Assembly (NCBI GenBank): GCA_022574415.1 | Contig: JACZSC010000004.1 | Location: forward strand, 1-36,528 | Source: Nitrososphaerota archaeon | Lineage (GTDB): Archaea; Thermoproteota; Nitrososphaeria; Nitrososphaerales; Nitrosopumilaceae | Length of the DNA: 36,528 nt | Reading direction: 5' to 3' | In this document: positions 5,770-12,759 of the stretch, one piece after another | Layout: each line of letters starts with the position of its first letter | Position numbering within the stretch: position 1 is the first letter of the stretch | Notes under the pieces: generated by a model | The model's database searches: none | What the model was told of the DNA's origin: nothing | The model's input: the letters and a program-made list of their open reading frames with translations, nothing else | Translations under genes and position numbers: made by a program

Positions 5770-6189
5770 ATGATTACATTGAATAGTTATCTTCTTACTC
5801 TCCTTCCGATATTCCTCCTACTAAATAATGCAGCATTTGCTGTAGTCTATGATGATACCACCATACAAAATGCACAGCTTGTTTCCCAAGATGAAGGCAA
5901 GATAACTGTAGATAAACAAGTAATGATAATGGCTGACCTCTCAAATGGTCAAGACCAAGATCAAAAATTTGCTTACATTGTACAAATTCGAGATGAAAAT
6001 GGCGTGGTGACGTCACTTTCTTGGATTACAGGCAGCCTCACTCCAGGTCAGAGCTTTTCTCCAGCCCTTTCATGGACTCCAATCTCTGCTGGTACATATG
6101 CGATTCAGATTTTTGTTTGGGAAAGTGTGAATAATCCTGATGCACTTTCTGTGCCACTTTTACTTTCAGTAGATGTGGTTGACATTTGA
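5770..6189 (+). CDS. Secreted beta-sandwich protein (139 aa)
   Basis: ATG at 5770; the stop TGA (6187-6189) lies inside motif copy 6. A signal peptide of about 24 residues with the core LLTLLPIFLLL ends near AAFA. The rest is one beta-rich domain with SLTPGQSFSPALSWTP and GTYAIQIFVWES, the loop and strand pattern of a CARDB/fibronectin-like fold often seen in archaeal surface proteins. Such domains usually mediate adhesion or assembly. No enzyme motif is visible. It would be exported and either released or bound to the S-layer. Confidence 0.75.
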   Translation: MITLNSYLLTLLPIFLLLNNAAFAVVYDDTTIQNAQLVSQDEGKITVDKQVMIMADLSNGQDQDQKFAYIVQIRDENGVVTSLSWITGSLTPGQSFSPALSWTPISAGTYAIQIFVWESVNNPDALSVPLLLSVDVVDI

Positions 6190-6202
6190 TACGAACTGTT
6201 AA
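6179..6202 (+). repeat. 24-bp dispersed motif, copy 6
   Basis: The core TTTGATACGAACTGTTAA is exact and the left arm is TTGACA. The TGA inside TTTGAT is the stop codon of the 5770 gene, so the motif overlaps coding sequence. No plus-strand start follows closely. Confidence 0.75.
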
Positions 6203-6310
6203 TGGGTCCAAAATAAGACCAAATAACGTACCTAGTCACTCTAAATCCAGATCTAAAATAAAAGAAAAAAATTGAGACAATATTTTCTGACTTCATTTTT
6301 TAAAATTTTC

Positions 6311-6337
6311 TTTTTAAAAAAATAATTTTTTTAAAAA
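6311..6337. repeat. Perfect 27-bp A/T-only palindrome
   Basis: The left arm TTTTTAAAAAAAT (6311-6323) and right arm ATTTTTTTAAAAA (6325-6337) pair perfectly around a single A. The region between 6190 and 6483 has no gene. The palindrome could extrude as a hairpin, mark a DNA-unwinding site, or end transcripts from both sides. It may also reflect low complexity. Confidence 0.6.
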
Positions 6338-6374
6338 ATAAAATCATAAATTAGAGCTTGTCGTAACACTACTA

Positions 6375-6412
6375 TGGATTCATTTTTCCTAAATTCATAC
6401 GTGATGAATCCA
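6375..6412. repeat. Inverted repeat, 9-bp arms with 20-nt loop
   Basis: TGGATTCAT (6375-6383) pairs exactly with ATGAATCCA (6404-6412). It lies in the gap between a secreted-protein gene and the minus-strand Cys protein, 70-100 nt past its stop. It could be an operator, a 3' hairpin or a small RNA. No promoter is obvious next to it. Confidence 0.45.
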
Positions 6413-6483
6413 CATCAAACATCCACAACAAAAGATATCCCTCTAGACCCGCATGAAAATTTTGTTTGAATTTTTAATTTGGA

Positions 6484-6645
6484 TTAGTGATTACATTTAC
6501 AAGGAATTAGTTTAGTGTCAAAAGTACAGTCGTGAGGTCCATCTGACCTCATATCTACTGGAATTTCTTTCATACAATCTTCATGTCTTCCCTTTTGGCA
6601 GAACCAACAAATTTCTGAATGATTTGTTGAGCCAGATTCCATCAT
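6484..6645 (-). CDS. Small Cys/His-rich protein (53 aa)
   Basis: ATG (complement of 6643-6645; a second ATG follows directly) to TAA (complement of 6484-6486). It contains ICWFCQKGRHEDC in the first half and CKCNH at the very end, so C-x2-C-x4-H-x2-C plus C-x-C-x-H, consistent with one or two zinc sites. It lies 8 nt after the stop of ilvE (6654) on the same strand, so it may be its trailing operon partner. No family is recognised. Confidence 0.6.
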   Translation of the reverse strand: MMESGSTNHSEICWFCQKGRHEDCMKEIPVDMRSDGPHDCTFDTKLIPCKCNH

Positions 6646-6653
6646 CTTTCACT

Positions 6654-7568
6654 TTATACATACGTCAACCATGAAAGAAACCTATTATCATTTCCCATGG
6701 AAACATCCTTGAAGGATTTTTGCAGTGCTTGAGTAATATTCCCAGGTTTGCCATTACCTATCCTTTTTTTATCAATTTGAGTTACAGATTTTACCTCCGC
6801 TGCGGTACCTGTCATAAAGACTTCTTCTGCAGAAAATAGATCTTTTTTTTCTAAATCTGTTTCAACTACACATCCTCCATTTTCTTTGATAATCTGAATA
6901 ATACTATCACGCGTTATCCCTGCTAGAACACCTGATTCTAGCGGTGGCGTCTTAATTTGAGCATCTCTTACAATGAAAATGTTCTCTGCACTACCTTCTG
7001 CAATTTTACCTTCATAATTCAACATAATAGCTTCATCATATCCACTCTTCAATGCATCAACTCTTGCTAATGCAGCATTGGAATAATTTGCTGCCGCTTT
7101 TGATTCCATTGGCTGTGATCTAGAATCAATTCTAATCCACTTTGAAATCTTACATTTTGCCCCTGAGACTTTTCCAGCCTTTGATTCGCCCATTTTCCAT
7201 TCCCAACATGCGATAGCTACATCAATGTTATTGAGAGGTGGAGTTAATCCAACTGCACCAACACCACAATAAGCAATTGGTCTAATATAACATTCTTTGA
7301 GGCCACTTAACTTTACTGTTTTGATTATTGCGTCTGAGATCTTTTTTTTAGAGTATTTCATCTTCATTGAATACAATTTAGCTGAATTGAAAAATCTATC
7401 AACATGTTCCTGTAATCGAAAAATAGCAGAGCCATTAGAGGTGTTATAACACCTAATTCCTTCAAATACTGCAGTCGAATAATGTAATGCATGTGTTAAG
7501 ACATGCACATTGGCATTCTTGAAAGGAACAAGCTTTCCGTTCATCCAAACTTTCTTACCATACTTCAT
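6654..7568 (-). CDS. ilvE: Branched-chain amino-acid aminotransferase (304 aa)
   Basis: A PLP enzyme of fold type IV that transfers the amino group between glutamate and the 2-oxo acids of valine, leucine and isoleucine. The start MKYGKKVWMNGKLVPF and the HYSTAVFEGIRCY motif are typical. The PLP lysine is in ESKAAANYSNA and the phosphate-site region is EGSAENIFIV. The length matches IlvE. A related 4-amino-4-deoxychorismate lyase or D-amino-acid transaminase is less likely given the FEGIRCY motif and length. A TATA box at 7591-7598 puts transcription start a few bases before the ATG, so it is leaderless or nearly so. Confidence 0.93.
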   Translation of the reverse strand: MKYGKKVWMNGKLVPFKNANVHVLTHALHYSTAVFEGIRCYNTSNGSAIFRLQEHVDRFFNSAKLYSMKMKYSKKKISDAIIKTVKLSGLKECYIRPIAYCGVGAVGLTPPLNNIDVAIACWEWKMGESKAGKVSGAKCKISKWIRIDSRSQPMESKAAANYSNAALARVDALKSGYDEAIMLNYEGKIAEGSAENIFIVRDAQIKTPPLESGVLAGITRDSIIQIIKENGGCVVETDLEKKDLFSAEEVFMTGTAAEVKSVTQIDKKRIGNGKPGNITQALQKSFKDVSMGNDNRFLSWLTYV

Positions 7569-7590
7569 AGTTGAATTGAAAAATTATAGC

Positions 7591-7598
7591 AATTTAAA
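7591..7598 (-). promoter_or_regulatory. TATA box of ilvE
   Basis: On the minus strand this reads TTTAAATT and lies 23 nt upstream of the ATG, the usual distance for a leaderless or short-leader archaeal gene. It lies in the gap shared with the divergent gene at 7663. Confidence 0.5.
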
Positions 7599-7662
7599 GA
7601 ATAGCATAATAATGCCCTCAGTGATCTGCAAACTAAATATTATCTGAAAAAAAGTTATAATC

Positions 7663-7875
7663 ATGAATTGGATTTTAGGCGGAATTGCTATTGCATTATT
7701 AATTATGGGACTTGTTGGGCAAGCTTTTGAAATGAGAAAAATTCGTATTTCTACTTATAGAGACGAAGAGCTAGCCTCATCAAAAATTTTCATGAATAAA
7801 AAAAATTTCAAATGGTATGTAATGATTGGCGGAGGAATTGTAATTTGGTATCTCGCTGGGCGCACTCCTCAATAA
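7663..7875 (+). CDS. Small membrane protein, two helices (70 aa)
   Basis: ATG at 7663 to TAA at 7873-7875. The first helix (WILGGIAIALLIMGLVGQ) is near the N-terminus and the second (WYVMIGGGIVIWYLAG) near the C-terminus. A charged loop between them holds MRKIRISTYRDEE and several Lys. Both ends are then likely on the same side. It is divergent from ilvE, sharing a 94-nt upstream region with it. No family is recognised. Confidence 0.65.
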   Translation: MNWILGGIAIALLIMGLVGQAFEMRKIRISTYRDEELASSKIFMNKKNFKWYVMIGGGIVIWYLAGRTPQ

Positions 7876-7928
7876 ACTATATAGATCAACTCTAAATACT
7901 AGAAAATCATAGTATCATTAAGCGTGTT

Positions 7929-8015
7929 TTGGGTAACGCCGGACTGAATCTAGATAAAGGTCCAAGAAAAAACCCACCTTGGCACTACTGGTTTAATACC
8001 TGTAGCGCCATGTGA
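7929..8015 (+). CDS. Possible Trp-rich micro-protein (about 28 aa, TTG start)
   Basis: Between a plus gene ending at 7875 and the convergent aspartokinase end at 8034, this frame stays open from 7894 to the TGA at 8013-8015. From the TTG at 7929 it reads with GNAGLNLDKGPRKNPPWHYWFNTC near the middle (written here only as GPRKNPPWHYW for the core), followed by Cys-Ser-Ala-Met. The aromatic and Pro-rich core is unlike random AT-rich translation. No ATG exists and no family is known, so this is speculative. Confidence 0.25.
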   Translation: MGNAGLNLDKGPRKNPPWHYWFNTCSAM

Positions 8016-8033
8016 AATATTTTAAAAAATTTT

Positions 8034-9449
8034 TTAAACGAATTTAATTTCTGATCTTTCTGAATGTATTACGCTAATTGCTTTTTCTATATTATTTGAT
8101 GAATCTTCTAAAACAATTATTATTCTAGATGTTTCTTCTTGCGCATCCATATTTAGAATGTTTAAACCAGCTTCACCAATTTTTGCACTAGTTTTAGATG
8201 CAACCTGTTGAACCCTCCACATTTCATCGCCAATCAATGTTACTACTCCACGATTATACCTAATTGTAGCAAGAGAATCAAATCCAAGTAGGTATTTTTC
8301 ATTTCTTTTAACATAATCCCCATCTAAGAACAAAATCCTAGTAAATTCAATTCCATCCTTTGTATACGGTGAGAGTATTATGAATTCACTGTATCTTTTA
8401 TCATTTTCAAGGGAATCTAGTAATCTTTCTGCTGATTTAGTTTCAATCCTAAAAATCGCGCAATTTTTCTTTCCAGTTACTATTTTCAAAGGATGACCAT
8501 TTTTAGAATCTGCTACTCGTTTAATTGTAGTAGTTTTTTCGGGGTTTTTCATATTTGTGATAATAATCGGCATATCTGCACCATGTTCCAAAATCTCTTT
8601 GATAGCTATTGGATCAAGGATCTTCATTCCAAACATACCAGCTAACCTTGCCTCGTTGTATGATAGCTGTTCTATTTGACTTAGCCCATCTCCAACTATT
8701 TTTGGATCTGCTGAAACAACAGAGCTATCCTTTTCAAAATCAATTGTGGTGTCATATTTTTTATAAAAAAGAATTCCTAAATCAGCAGCTGTTCGATCAG
8801 ATCCCCCTCGCTCATATGTAGTAATTACTCCATCCGACGTTTTTCCAATAAAACCGCCTATAGAGACAACTTCATTTTCTTCAAGCATTTTTTGAAGTGG
8901 TTGGATTTTCTCTAATGATTCAGTTACAAGGAAATTAGTGGATTCAATGTTGTTGTCTGTAATGATAGGCCAATTATCCAAACCAATTGCTTCGGACTTG
9001 ATTCCTTGTCCTTTCAGGATAAAATTCATCATTTGAGACATGAGTATTTCTCCAGAATATGCTAATGCTTTTGAACGAATTTCATCAGCAAACTCCCCTT
9101 TTTGCTTTGCATCATCTAATGCTTTTTTTGCATTTTCCAAATGATTCTGGATAACTTTGGAACAATCTTCTTGATACTCAGAACTTACCAATTCTAAAAT
9201 TTTATCATAAGCGTGTTTTACCTCAACAAGATTAGGTTCCTCTCCATTTTCAGCTTTTCTTCCTAAATCCAAAACAATATCAGTTAGTGATCGAGCTTTC
9301 CCATTTTGAATTGTAAGAGGTGCAGAAAAAACTGTAATTACCTTCGCATTTTTTTTTAATTCGTTTACTCTTTGAATGATAATGGGAATCGATAGACCGT
9401 CTGCACCAATTGCGCTACCACCAAATTTTGCTATTATTAGATTTGTCAT
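8034..9449 (-). CDS. lysC: Aspartate kinase (about 471 aa)
   Basis: Phosphorylates aspartate with ATP, the first step toward threonine, methionine and lysine. The start is set at the ATG giving MTNLIIAKFGGSAIG; an in-frame ATG 24 nt upstream is possible but the kinase motif normally lies near residue 6-8. KFGGSA is the nucleotide-binding signature, and GGFIGKTSDGVITTYERGGSD the active-site loop region (core: TTYERGGSDRTAADLG). The C-terminal quarter holds two ACT regulatory domains, with VVTLIGDEMWRVQQVASK starting the second. The ACT pair indicates allosteric feedback by an end-product amino acid. A related bifunctional enzyme is excluded because no homoserine dehydrogenase domain is present. 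Confidence 0.92.
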   Translation of the reverse strand: MTNLIIAKFGGSAIGADGLSIPIIIQRVNELKKNAKVITVFSAPLTIQNGKARSLTDIVLDLGRKAENGEEPNLVEVKHAYDKILELVSSEYQEDCSKVIQNHLENAKKALDDAKQKGEFADEIRSKALAYSGEILMSQMMNFILKGQGIKSEAIGLDNWPIITDNNIESTNFLVTESLEKIQPLQKMLEENEVVSIGGFIGKTSDGVITTYERGGSDRTAADLGILFYKKYDTTIDFEKDSSVVSADPKIVGDGLSQIEQLSYNEARLAGMFGMKILDPIAIKEILEHGADMPIIITNMKNPEKTTTIKRVADSKNGHPLKIVTGKKNCAIFRIETKSAERLLDSLENDKRYSEFIILSPYTKDGIEFTRILFLDGDYVKRNEKYLLGFDSLATIRYNRGVVTLIGDEMWRVQQVASKTSAKIGEAGLNILNMDAQEETSRIIIVLEDSSNNIEKAISVIHSERSEIKFV

Positions 9450-9547
9450 GACGTATGAAAAGTTCAAAGTCATCTATTAAGCATTGGTTTTAACCATGAT
9501 GTTTTTCTATATGGATAAAGATTTTTTTGATTTTTTTTCTCTTAAAG

Positions 9548-9555
9548 TTTAAATG
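9548..9555 (+). promoter_or_regulatory. TATA box (box A) of tRNA-Val
   Basis: TTTAAATG lies 22 nt before the first base of the tRNA, the normal distance for an archaeal promoter. T-rich DNA is further upstream. A short T-run after the tRNA (9653-9657) may end the transcript. Confidence 0.6.
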
Positions 9556-9577
9556 GATTTTAGCAAAGTAGTTTGCT

Positions 9578-9652
9578 GGGCCCATAGTCCAGATCGGTTA
9601 TGACGTCGCCCTTACACGGCGAAGATCCGGGGTTCAAATCCCCGTGGGCCCA
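9578..9652 (+). tRNA. tRNA-Val(TAC)
   Basis: The acceptor arms GGGCCCA (9578-9584) and TGGGCCC (9645-9651) pair perfectly and are followed by discriminator A. The anticodon stem TCGCC/GGCGA encloses the loop CTTACAC, giving anticodon TAC, which reads GTA. The T-arm GGGGTTCAAATCCCC is standard. It is 75 nt long, has no intron, and the CCA end is not encoded. Confidence 0.97.
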
Positions 9653-9708
9653 TTTTTAGGCTCAAAAATTTTAAGTCTAATTAAATATTTGGAATATTAA
9701 AACAAATT

Positions 9709-10701
9709 ATGCTAAACCAAATTGCAGCAAAAAAATCTCTAATTGTATCTATATTTGTACTATTTTCATTAATTTTTGTTGGTGGTGTGTTTGCCGCAAC
9801 AAATGAAATTGCAGTTGGCGCAGGTCAAGAACTGTCATATCCCTCTTGGTTAATCATCGCATATCTTGCTGGACTCTCAATGATTATTCTTCCATGTACA
9901 CTACCACTAGTTTTCATAATAATTCCACTTAGCATGGGAAAAGGCGGTAAGAAAGGTCTTTCAATGGCATTGCTTTTTGGCGCTGGTTTAACAATTACAA
10001 TTGCCTCTTATGGAATGGCAGTTGCGACAATAGGAAAAACTGCATCTTTAGATCAAATATCAACAATAATGTTTTTGATTGCAGGAATTGCCGCATTTGT
10101 TTTTGGCTTGTCACAACTAAAACTGATTTCTCTAAAGATGCCCTCATATTCTGGAACACCAAAATTCATACAAAATCGTGGAGATTACACAAAGTCTTTC
10201 TTTATGGGGCTTCTTTTGGGAAATGCTGGGGTTGGATGTCCAAATCCATTATTCTATTGGTTGTTAATCTACATTGCAGGAACTGGAAGTATTGAGGTGG
10301 GCGCTTCACTAGGATTGGTACATGGGGTTGGGAGAGCAATACCGCTTATTCTAATGTCAGCACTAGCTATTATTGGAATTAACGCAACAAAGACTTTGAC
10401 ACAAAAGAGAGTTTCAATAGAGAAAGTAACAGGCTGGATGCTGATTGTTATCGGTGCGTTTCTAATAATTAATGGTCTTCCACAAGGACATGAGTGGTAT
10501 GAGGAAACATTTGTTCATGAGGGATGGAATCGGCTGGTTGAACTAACACCCATTCCGGCAGAGTTTGAGATGGATGCACATGGACATGAACGAGATGAGG
10601 TGAAATCTTTAAAAAATTACATTCCTATAGTGCTAATTAGTTTGATAGTGATTCCAATCCTTTTCTATTTTGCTCGTAAAAAGTTAGAGGTATCAGCATG
10701 A
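9709..10701 (+). CDS. CcdA/DsbD-type membrane thiol-disulfide protein (330 aa)
   Basis: A polytopic membrane protein of the cytochrome c biogenesis (CcdA/DsbD) family, which moves electrons across the membrane to extracytoplasmic thiol proteins. The first hydrophobic segment (IVSIFVLFSLIFVGGVFAA) could be a signal peptide. Then come SMIILPCTLPLVFI and, much later, GNAGVGCPNPLFYWLL: the two intramembrane Cys of CcdA-type cores are in these Pro-flanked motifs. About six further helices are seen. A His/Glu-rich loop (about residues 263-298, including EMDAHGHERDE) is unusual and may bind metal. It overlaps the next gene by 4 nt (ATGA), so the three genes form an operon. Confidence 0.87.
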   Translation: MLNQIAAKKSLIVSIFVLFSLIFVGGVFAATNEIAVGAGQELSYPSWLIIAYLAGLSMIILPCTLPLVFIIIPLSMGKGGKKGLSMALLFGAGLTITIASYGMAVATIGKTASLDQISTIMFLIAGIAAFVFGLSQLKLISLKMPSYSGTPKFIQNRGDYTKSFFMGLLLGNAGVGCPNPLFYWLLIYIAGTGSIEVGASLGLVHGVGRAIPLILMSALAIIGINATKTLTQKRVSIEKVTGWMLIVIGAFLIINGLPQGHEWYEETFVHEGWNRLVELTPIPAEFEMDAHGHERDEVKSLKNYIPIVLISLIVIPILFYFARKKLEVSA

Positions 10702-10838
10702 AGGATCCAGTATGTGGTATGGAAATTAGCAATAAAGGAGAATCCATTACTCACAATGGTAAAGAATACAGATTTTGCTGTGCTAGTTGCAGATGGGCAT
10801 TTGAAAAGAATCCAGAACAATTTATTAAAAATGACTAA
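10698..10838 (+). CDS. YHS-domain protein (46 aa)
   Basis: ATG at 10698, overlapping the upstream stop, to TAA at 10836-10838. It starts MKDPVCGMEI and has EYRFCCASCRWAFEKNPEQF: the classic YHS domain, about 45 residues, found in metal-transport and oxygenase partner proteins, where C-x-M and CCxxC-type residues bind metal. It is missed if a longer frame-shifted reading from the GTG at 10714 is taken. It sits between CcdA and a thioredoxin-like gene, which suggests delivery or reduction of a metal site, perhaps copper, outside the membrane. The metal is not shown by the sequence. Confidence 0.9.
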   Translation: MKDPVCGMEISNKGESITHNGKEYRFCCASCRWAFEKNPEQFIKND

Positions 10839-11055
10839 AGTTGAAATTCTAACAACTCCTGGCTGTACAAATTGCAGTATAGTTGAGAAGATATTAGATG
10901 AGATGAAGATTCCATATCAAGTCATTGACGTAACTGAAAAACCTGAATATCTTAAAAAATTTCCAATATTTACTGCTCCAGGACTTGTAATTAATGATAA
11001 ACTTGAATTTACCGGCATTCCAAAAAAAGAAGAGCTTGTTGCTAAACTCATGTAA
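10831..11055 (+). CDS. Thioredoxin-like redox protein (thioredoxin_3 / redox-active disulfide family, 74 aa)
   Basis: The start is ATG at 10831, overlapping the YHS gene by 8 nt; a longer reading from GTG 10714 is rejected because it covers the YHS gene in another frame. The protein begins MTKVEILTTPGCTNCSIVE, with the active pair C-T-N-C near residue 12-15, and the cis-Pro is in FTAPGLVIN. The size and KLEFTGIPKKEELV end match small archaeal redox-active disulfide proteins. It likely supplies or receives electrons from the CcdA protein of the same operon, on the cytoplasmic side since no signal peptide exists. Confidence 0.87.
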   Translation: MTKVEILTTPGCTNCSIVEKILDEMKIPYQVIDVTEKPEYLKKFPIFTAPGLVINDKLEFTGIPKKEELVAKLM

Positions 11056-11093
11056 TGCTTTTTGTGTAGACTAGAATTATTCAGTTTAGATTT

Positions 11094-11978
11094 CTAAAAT
11101 CCTCTTAACCCTTTTGGCCTAACTACTTCTGGATGCCGTCTCATCCATGCAATTTTTTTGAGCATTGCTTGTTTGTCTTGTGGAAAAGTTCCTTTGATTG
11201 TATATGCATTAGAACCATGGTTTACTCTAAACACAATCTCTTCTTTGACATCGATTTGATCAATCAGATCTTCCAATTCATCTAGTGCTTCAGGATCAGA
11301 TATTGGAATAAATGGCTCTTCAAATTTTGTTAAAAATTCATCTTTAATTCCATTTTCCAAGTATAATGTCAGTGCACCTAAAAAATGGGGGGGTGATCTG
11401 TTGATTAGTCTTGCAGTGCCTTTAATGTGTTCTTTAGAGTGAGTTTTTCCACCAAGGCCCAAAATAATCATGCAAGACAAAATGTATCCGGCATCCTTTG
11501 CCTTGTTGCAAGCTTTTACTATTGTATCTGCAACAGCACCTTTAGTGACTTTTTTCAAAATTAGATCAGAACCGCTTTCAATTCCAAGATATAACATGTC
11601 TAGTCCGGCATCATGCATTTTCTTCAATTCTTCAGGAGTTTTCTTTAGTAGATTCATTGGCATTGCATAACATGAAATTCTTTCCAAGTTTGGAAAGCTT
11701 TTGTAAAGATACTCGACAATTTTTATCATATAATCAGTTTCTAAATTCAAGGCATCCCCATCTGCCAAAAAAATCCTACGTGTATCTGGTAACTGTTTTA
11801 CCATCATGTCCATTTCTAACTTTACTTCATCCCATGGCTTTTCAGAATATTCCTTAGATCTATACATATCACAAAATGAACATTCGTTAAATGAGCATCC
11901 TACCGTTACCTGAAAAATTAAGGAATTAGCTTCGGAGGGCGGTCTATACAATGGATACTCATAGTTTAATGCCATCAT
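11094..11978 (-). CDS. Radical SAM protein (294 aa)
   Basis: The [4Fe-4S] cluster ligands are in GCSFNECSFCDMY near residues 27-39: a Cys triad with 4 and 2 residues between, rather than the usual 3 and 2. The opening with YPLYRPPSEANSLIF and the motif EKPWDEV are typical of a radical SAM subfamily in archaea and bacteria of unknown role, often loosely labelled coproporphyrinogen-oxidase-like. ADGDALNLETDYM and LGIESGSDLILKKVTKG are SAM-binding loops. I cannot assign a substrate. Start: the first of two adjacent ATG codons. Confidence 0.85.
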   Translation of the reverse strand: MMALNYEYPLYRPPSEANSLIFQVTVGCSFNECSFCDMYRSKEYSEKPWDEVKLEMDMMVKQLPDTRRIFLADGDALNLETDYMIKIVEYLYKSFPNLERISCYAMPMNLLKKTPEELKKMHDAGLDMLYLGIESGSDLILKKVTKGAVADTIVKACNKAKDAGYILSCMIILGLGGKTHSKEHIKGTARLINRSPPHFLGALTLYLENGIKDEFLTKFEEPFIPISDPEALDELEDLIDQIDVKEEIVFRVNHGSNAYTIKGTFPQDKQAMLKKIAWMRRHPEVVRPKGLRGF

Positions 11979-12101
11979 GTTGATTCACACTTTATCAGTA
12001 GTTTTTTACTTTTTTACCTTTCTGAATTGAAAAAAACAATTTGCGAGTAAATTTTGTATAATGGCTAAAGTACACAATAAAACTAGAAAGCTTGTTTAGA
12101 T

Positions 12102-12404
12102 ATGGTAAATGATCCACATGCAAGAAGACTTTTGTGGTTTGTTTTTGCTGGTTCACGAGGAGGATTAAATCGACTTAGAATTATCACTGTTCTAAAAGAA
12201 AAACCACAAAATACAAACCAGCTTGCGAATGAGTTGGATTTGGATTACAAAGCTATTCAACATCATATCAATGTCCTTAAAAAAAATAATCTTATCTCAA
12301 AGGAAGGAGAAAAATATGGAATCACTTTTTTCATTTCAACATTTTTAGAAGTCAATATGGAGACATTTAATGAAATTGCTAACAAATTGGAAAAAAGTAA
12401 ATAA
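12102..12404 (+). CDS. Winged-helix (ArsR-like) transcription regulator (100 aa)
   Basis: The DNA-binding domain spans about residues 18-80: LNRLRIITVLKEKPQNTNQLA, recognition helix YKAIQHHINVLKKNNLIS, and a wing at KEGEKYGITFFIS. Family members are dimeric repressors or activators. No Cys cluster for metal sensing is seen, so the signal is unknown. It is followed 25 nt later by a three-helix membrane protein with a clear SD, a pairing of HTH regulator and small membrane protein that is common in archaea and may couple membrane state to transcription. Confidence 0.85.
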   Translation: MVNDPHARRLLWFVFAGSRGGLNRLRIITVLKEKPQNTNQLANELDLDYKAIQHHINVLKKNNLISKEGEKYGITFFISTFLEVNMETFNEIANKLEKSK

Positions 12405-12429
12405 ACAGAGTAAAGGTGGAGTCAACTAA

Positions 12430-12714
12430 ATGGAACCAACGTCAGCAATTCTATCTGCTGTTTCGATTGCAAACATTGTAGTTTTAGGCATATTGATATG
12501 TACATTTGGAAAAATGTATTCCAAAACAAAAGCACAATTGCCAATAGGAATGATTCTTGTTTCTTCAATGTTACTTCTTCATAACGTAATTGGTGCATTT
12601 GCTTACTTTTCTATGGACCAATTATTTTCACATGAGATATTCCCATACATGCTTGGAGTTGGAATTGCTGAACTTGCTGGACTATTGATCTTTCTAAAGA
12701 TTACATTGGATTAG
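12430..12714 (+). CDS. Three-helix membrane protein paired with an HTH regulator (94 aa)
   Basis: ATG at 12430 preceded by GGTGGAG (12415-12421), an SD at normal distance. Hydrophobic spans are at about residues 10-27 (SIANIVVLGILICTFG), 38-58 (IGMILVSSMLLLHNVIGAF) and 72-91 (YMLGVGIAELAGLLIFL). The SD and the 25-nt gap indicate translation in an operon with the upstream winged-helix gene. A role as membrane sensor or partner of that regulator is inference. Confidence 0.8.
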   Translation: MEPTSAILSAVSIANIVVLGILICTFGKMYSKTKAQLPIGMILVSSMLLLHNVIGAFAYFSMDQLFSHEIFPYMLGVGIAELAGLLIFLKITLD

Positions 12715-12759
12715 ATTTAGTTTATTTGTAAGAATACACAACAATACGAGAAAGAAAAA

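Noticed and set aside
10714-11055. 113-codon GTG-started reading of the thioredoxin-like gene
   Set aside because: Its first third lies over the YHS gene in another frame and has no motif; the ATG at 10831 gives the family start.
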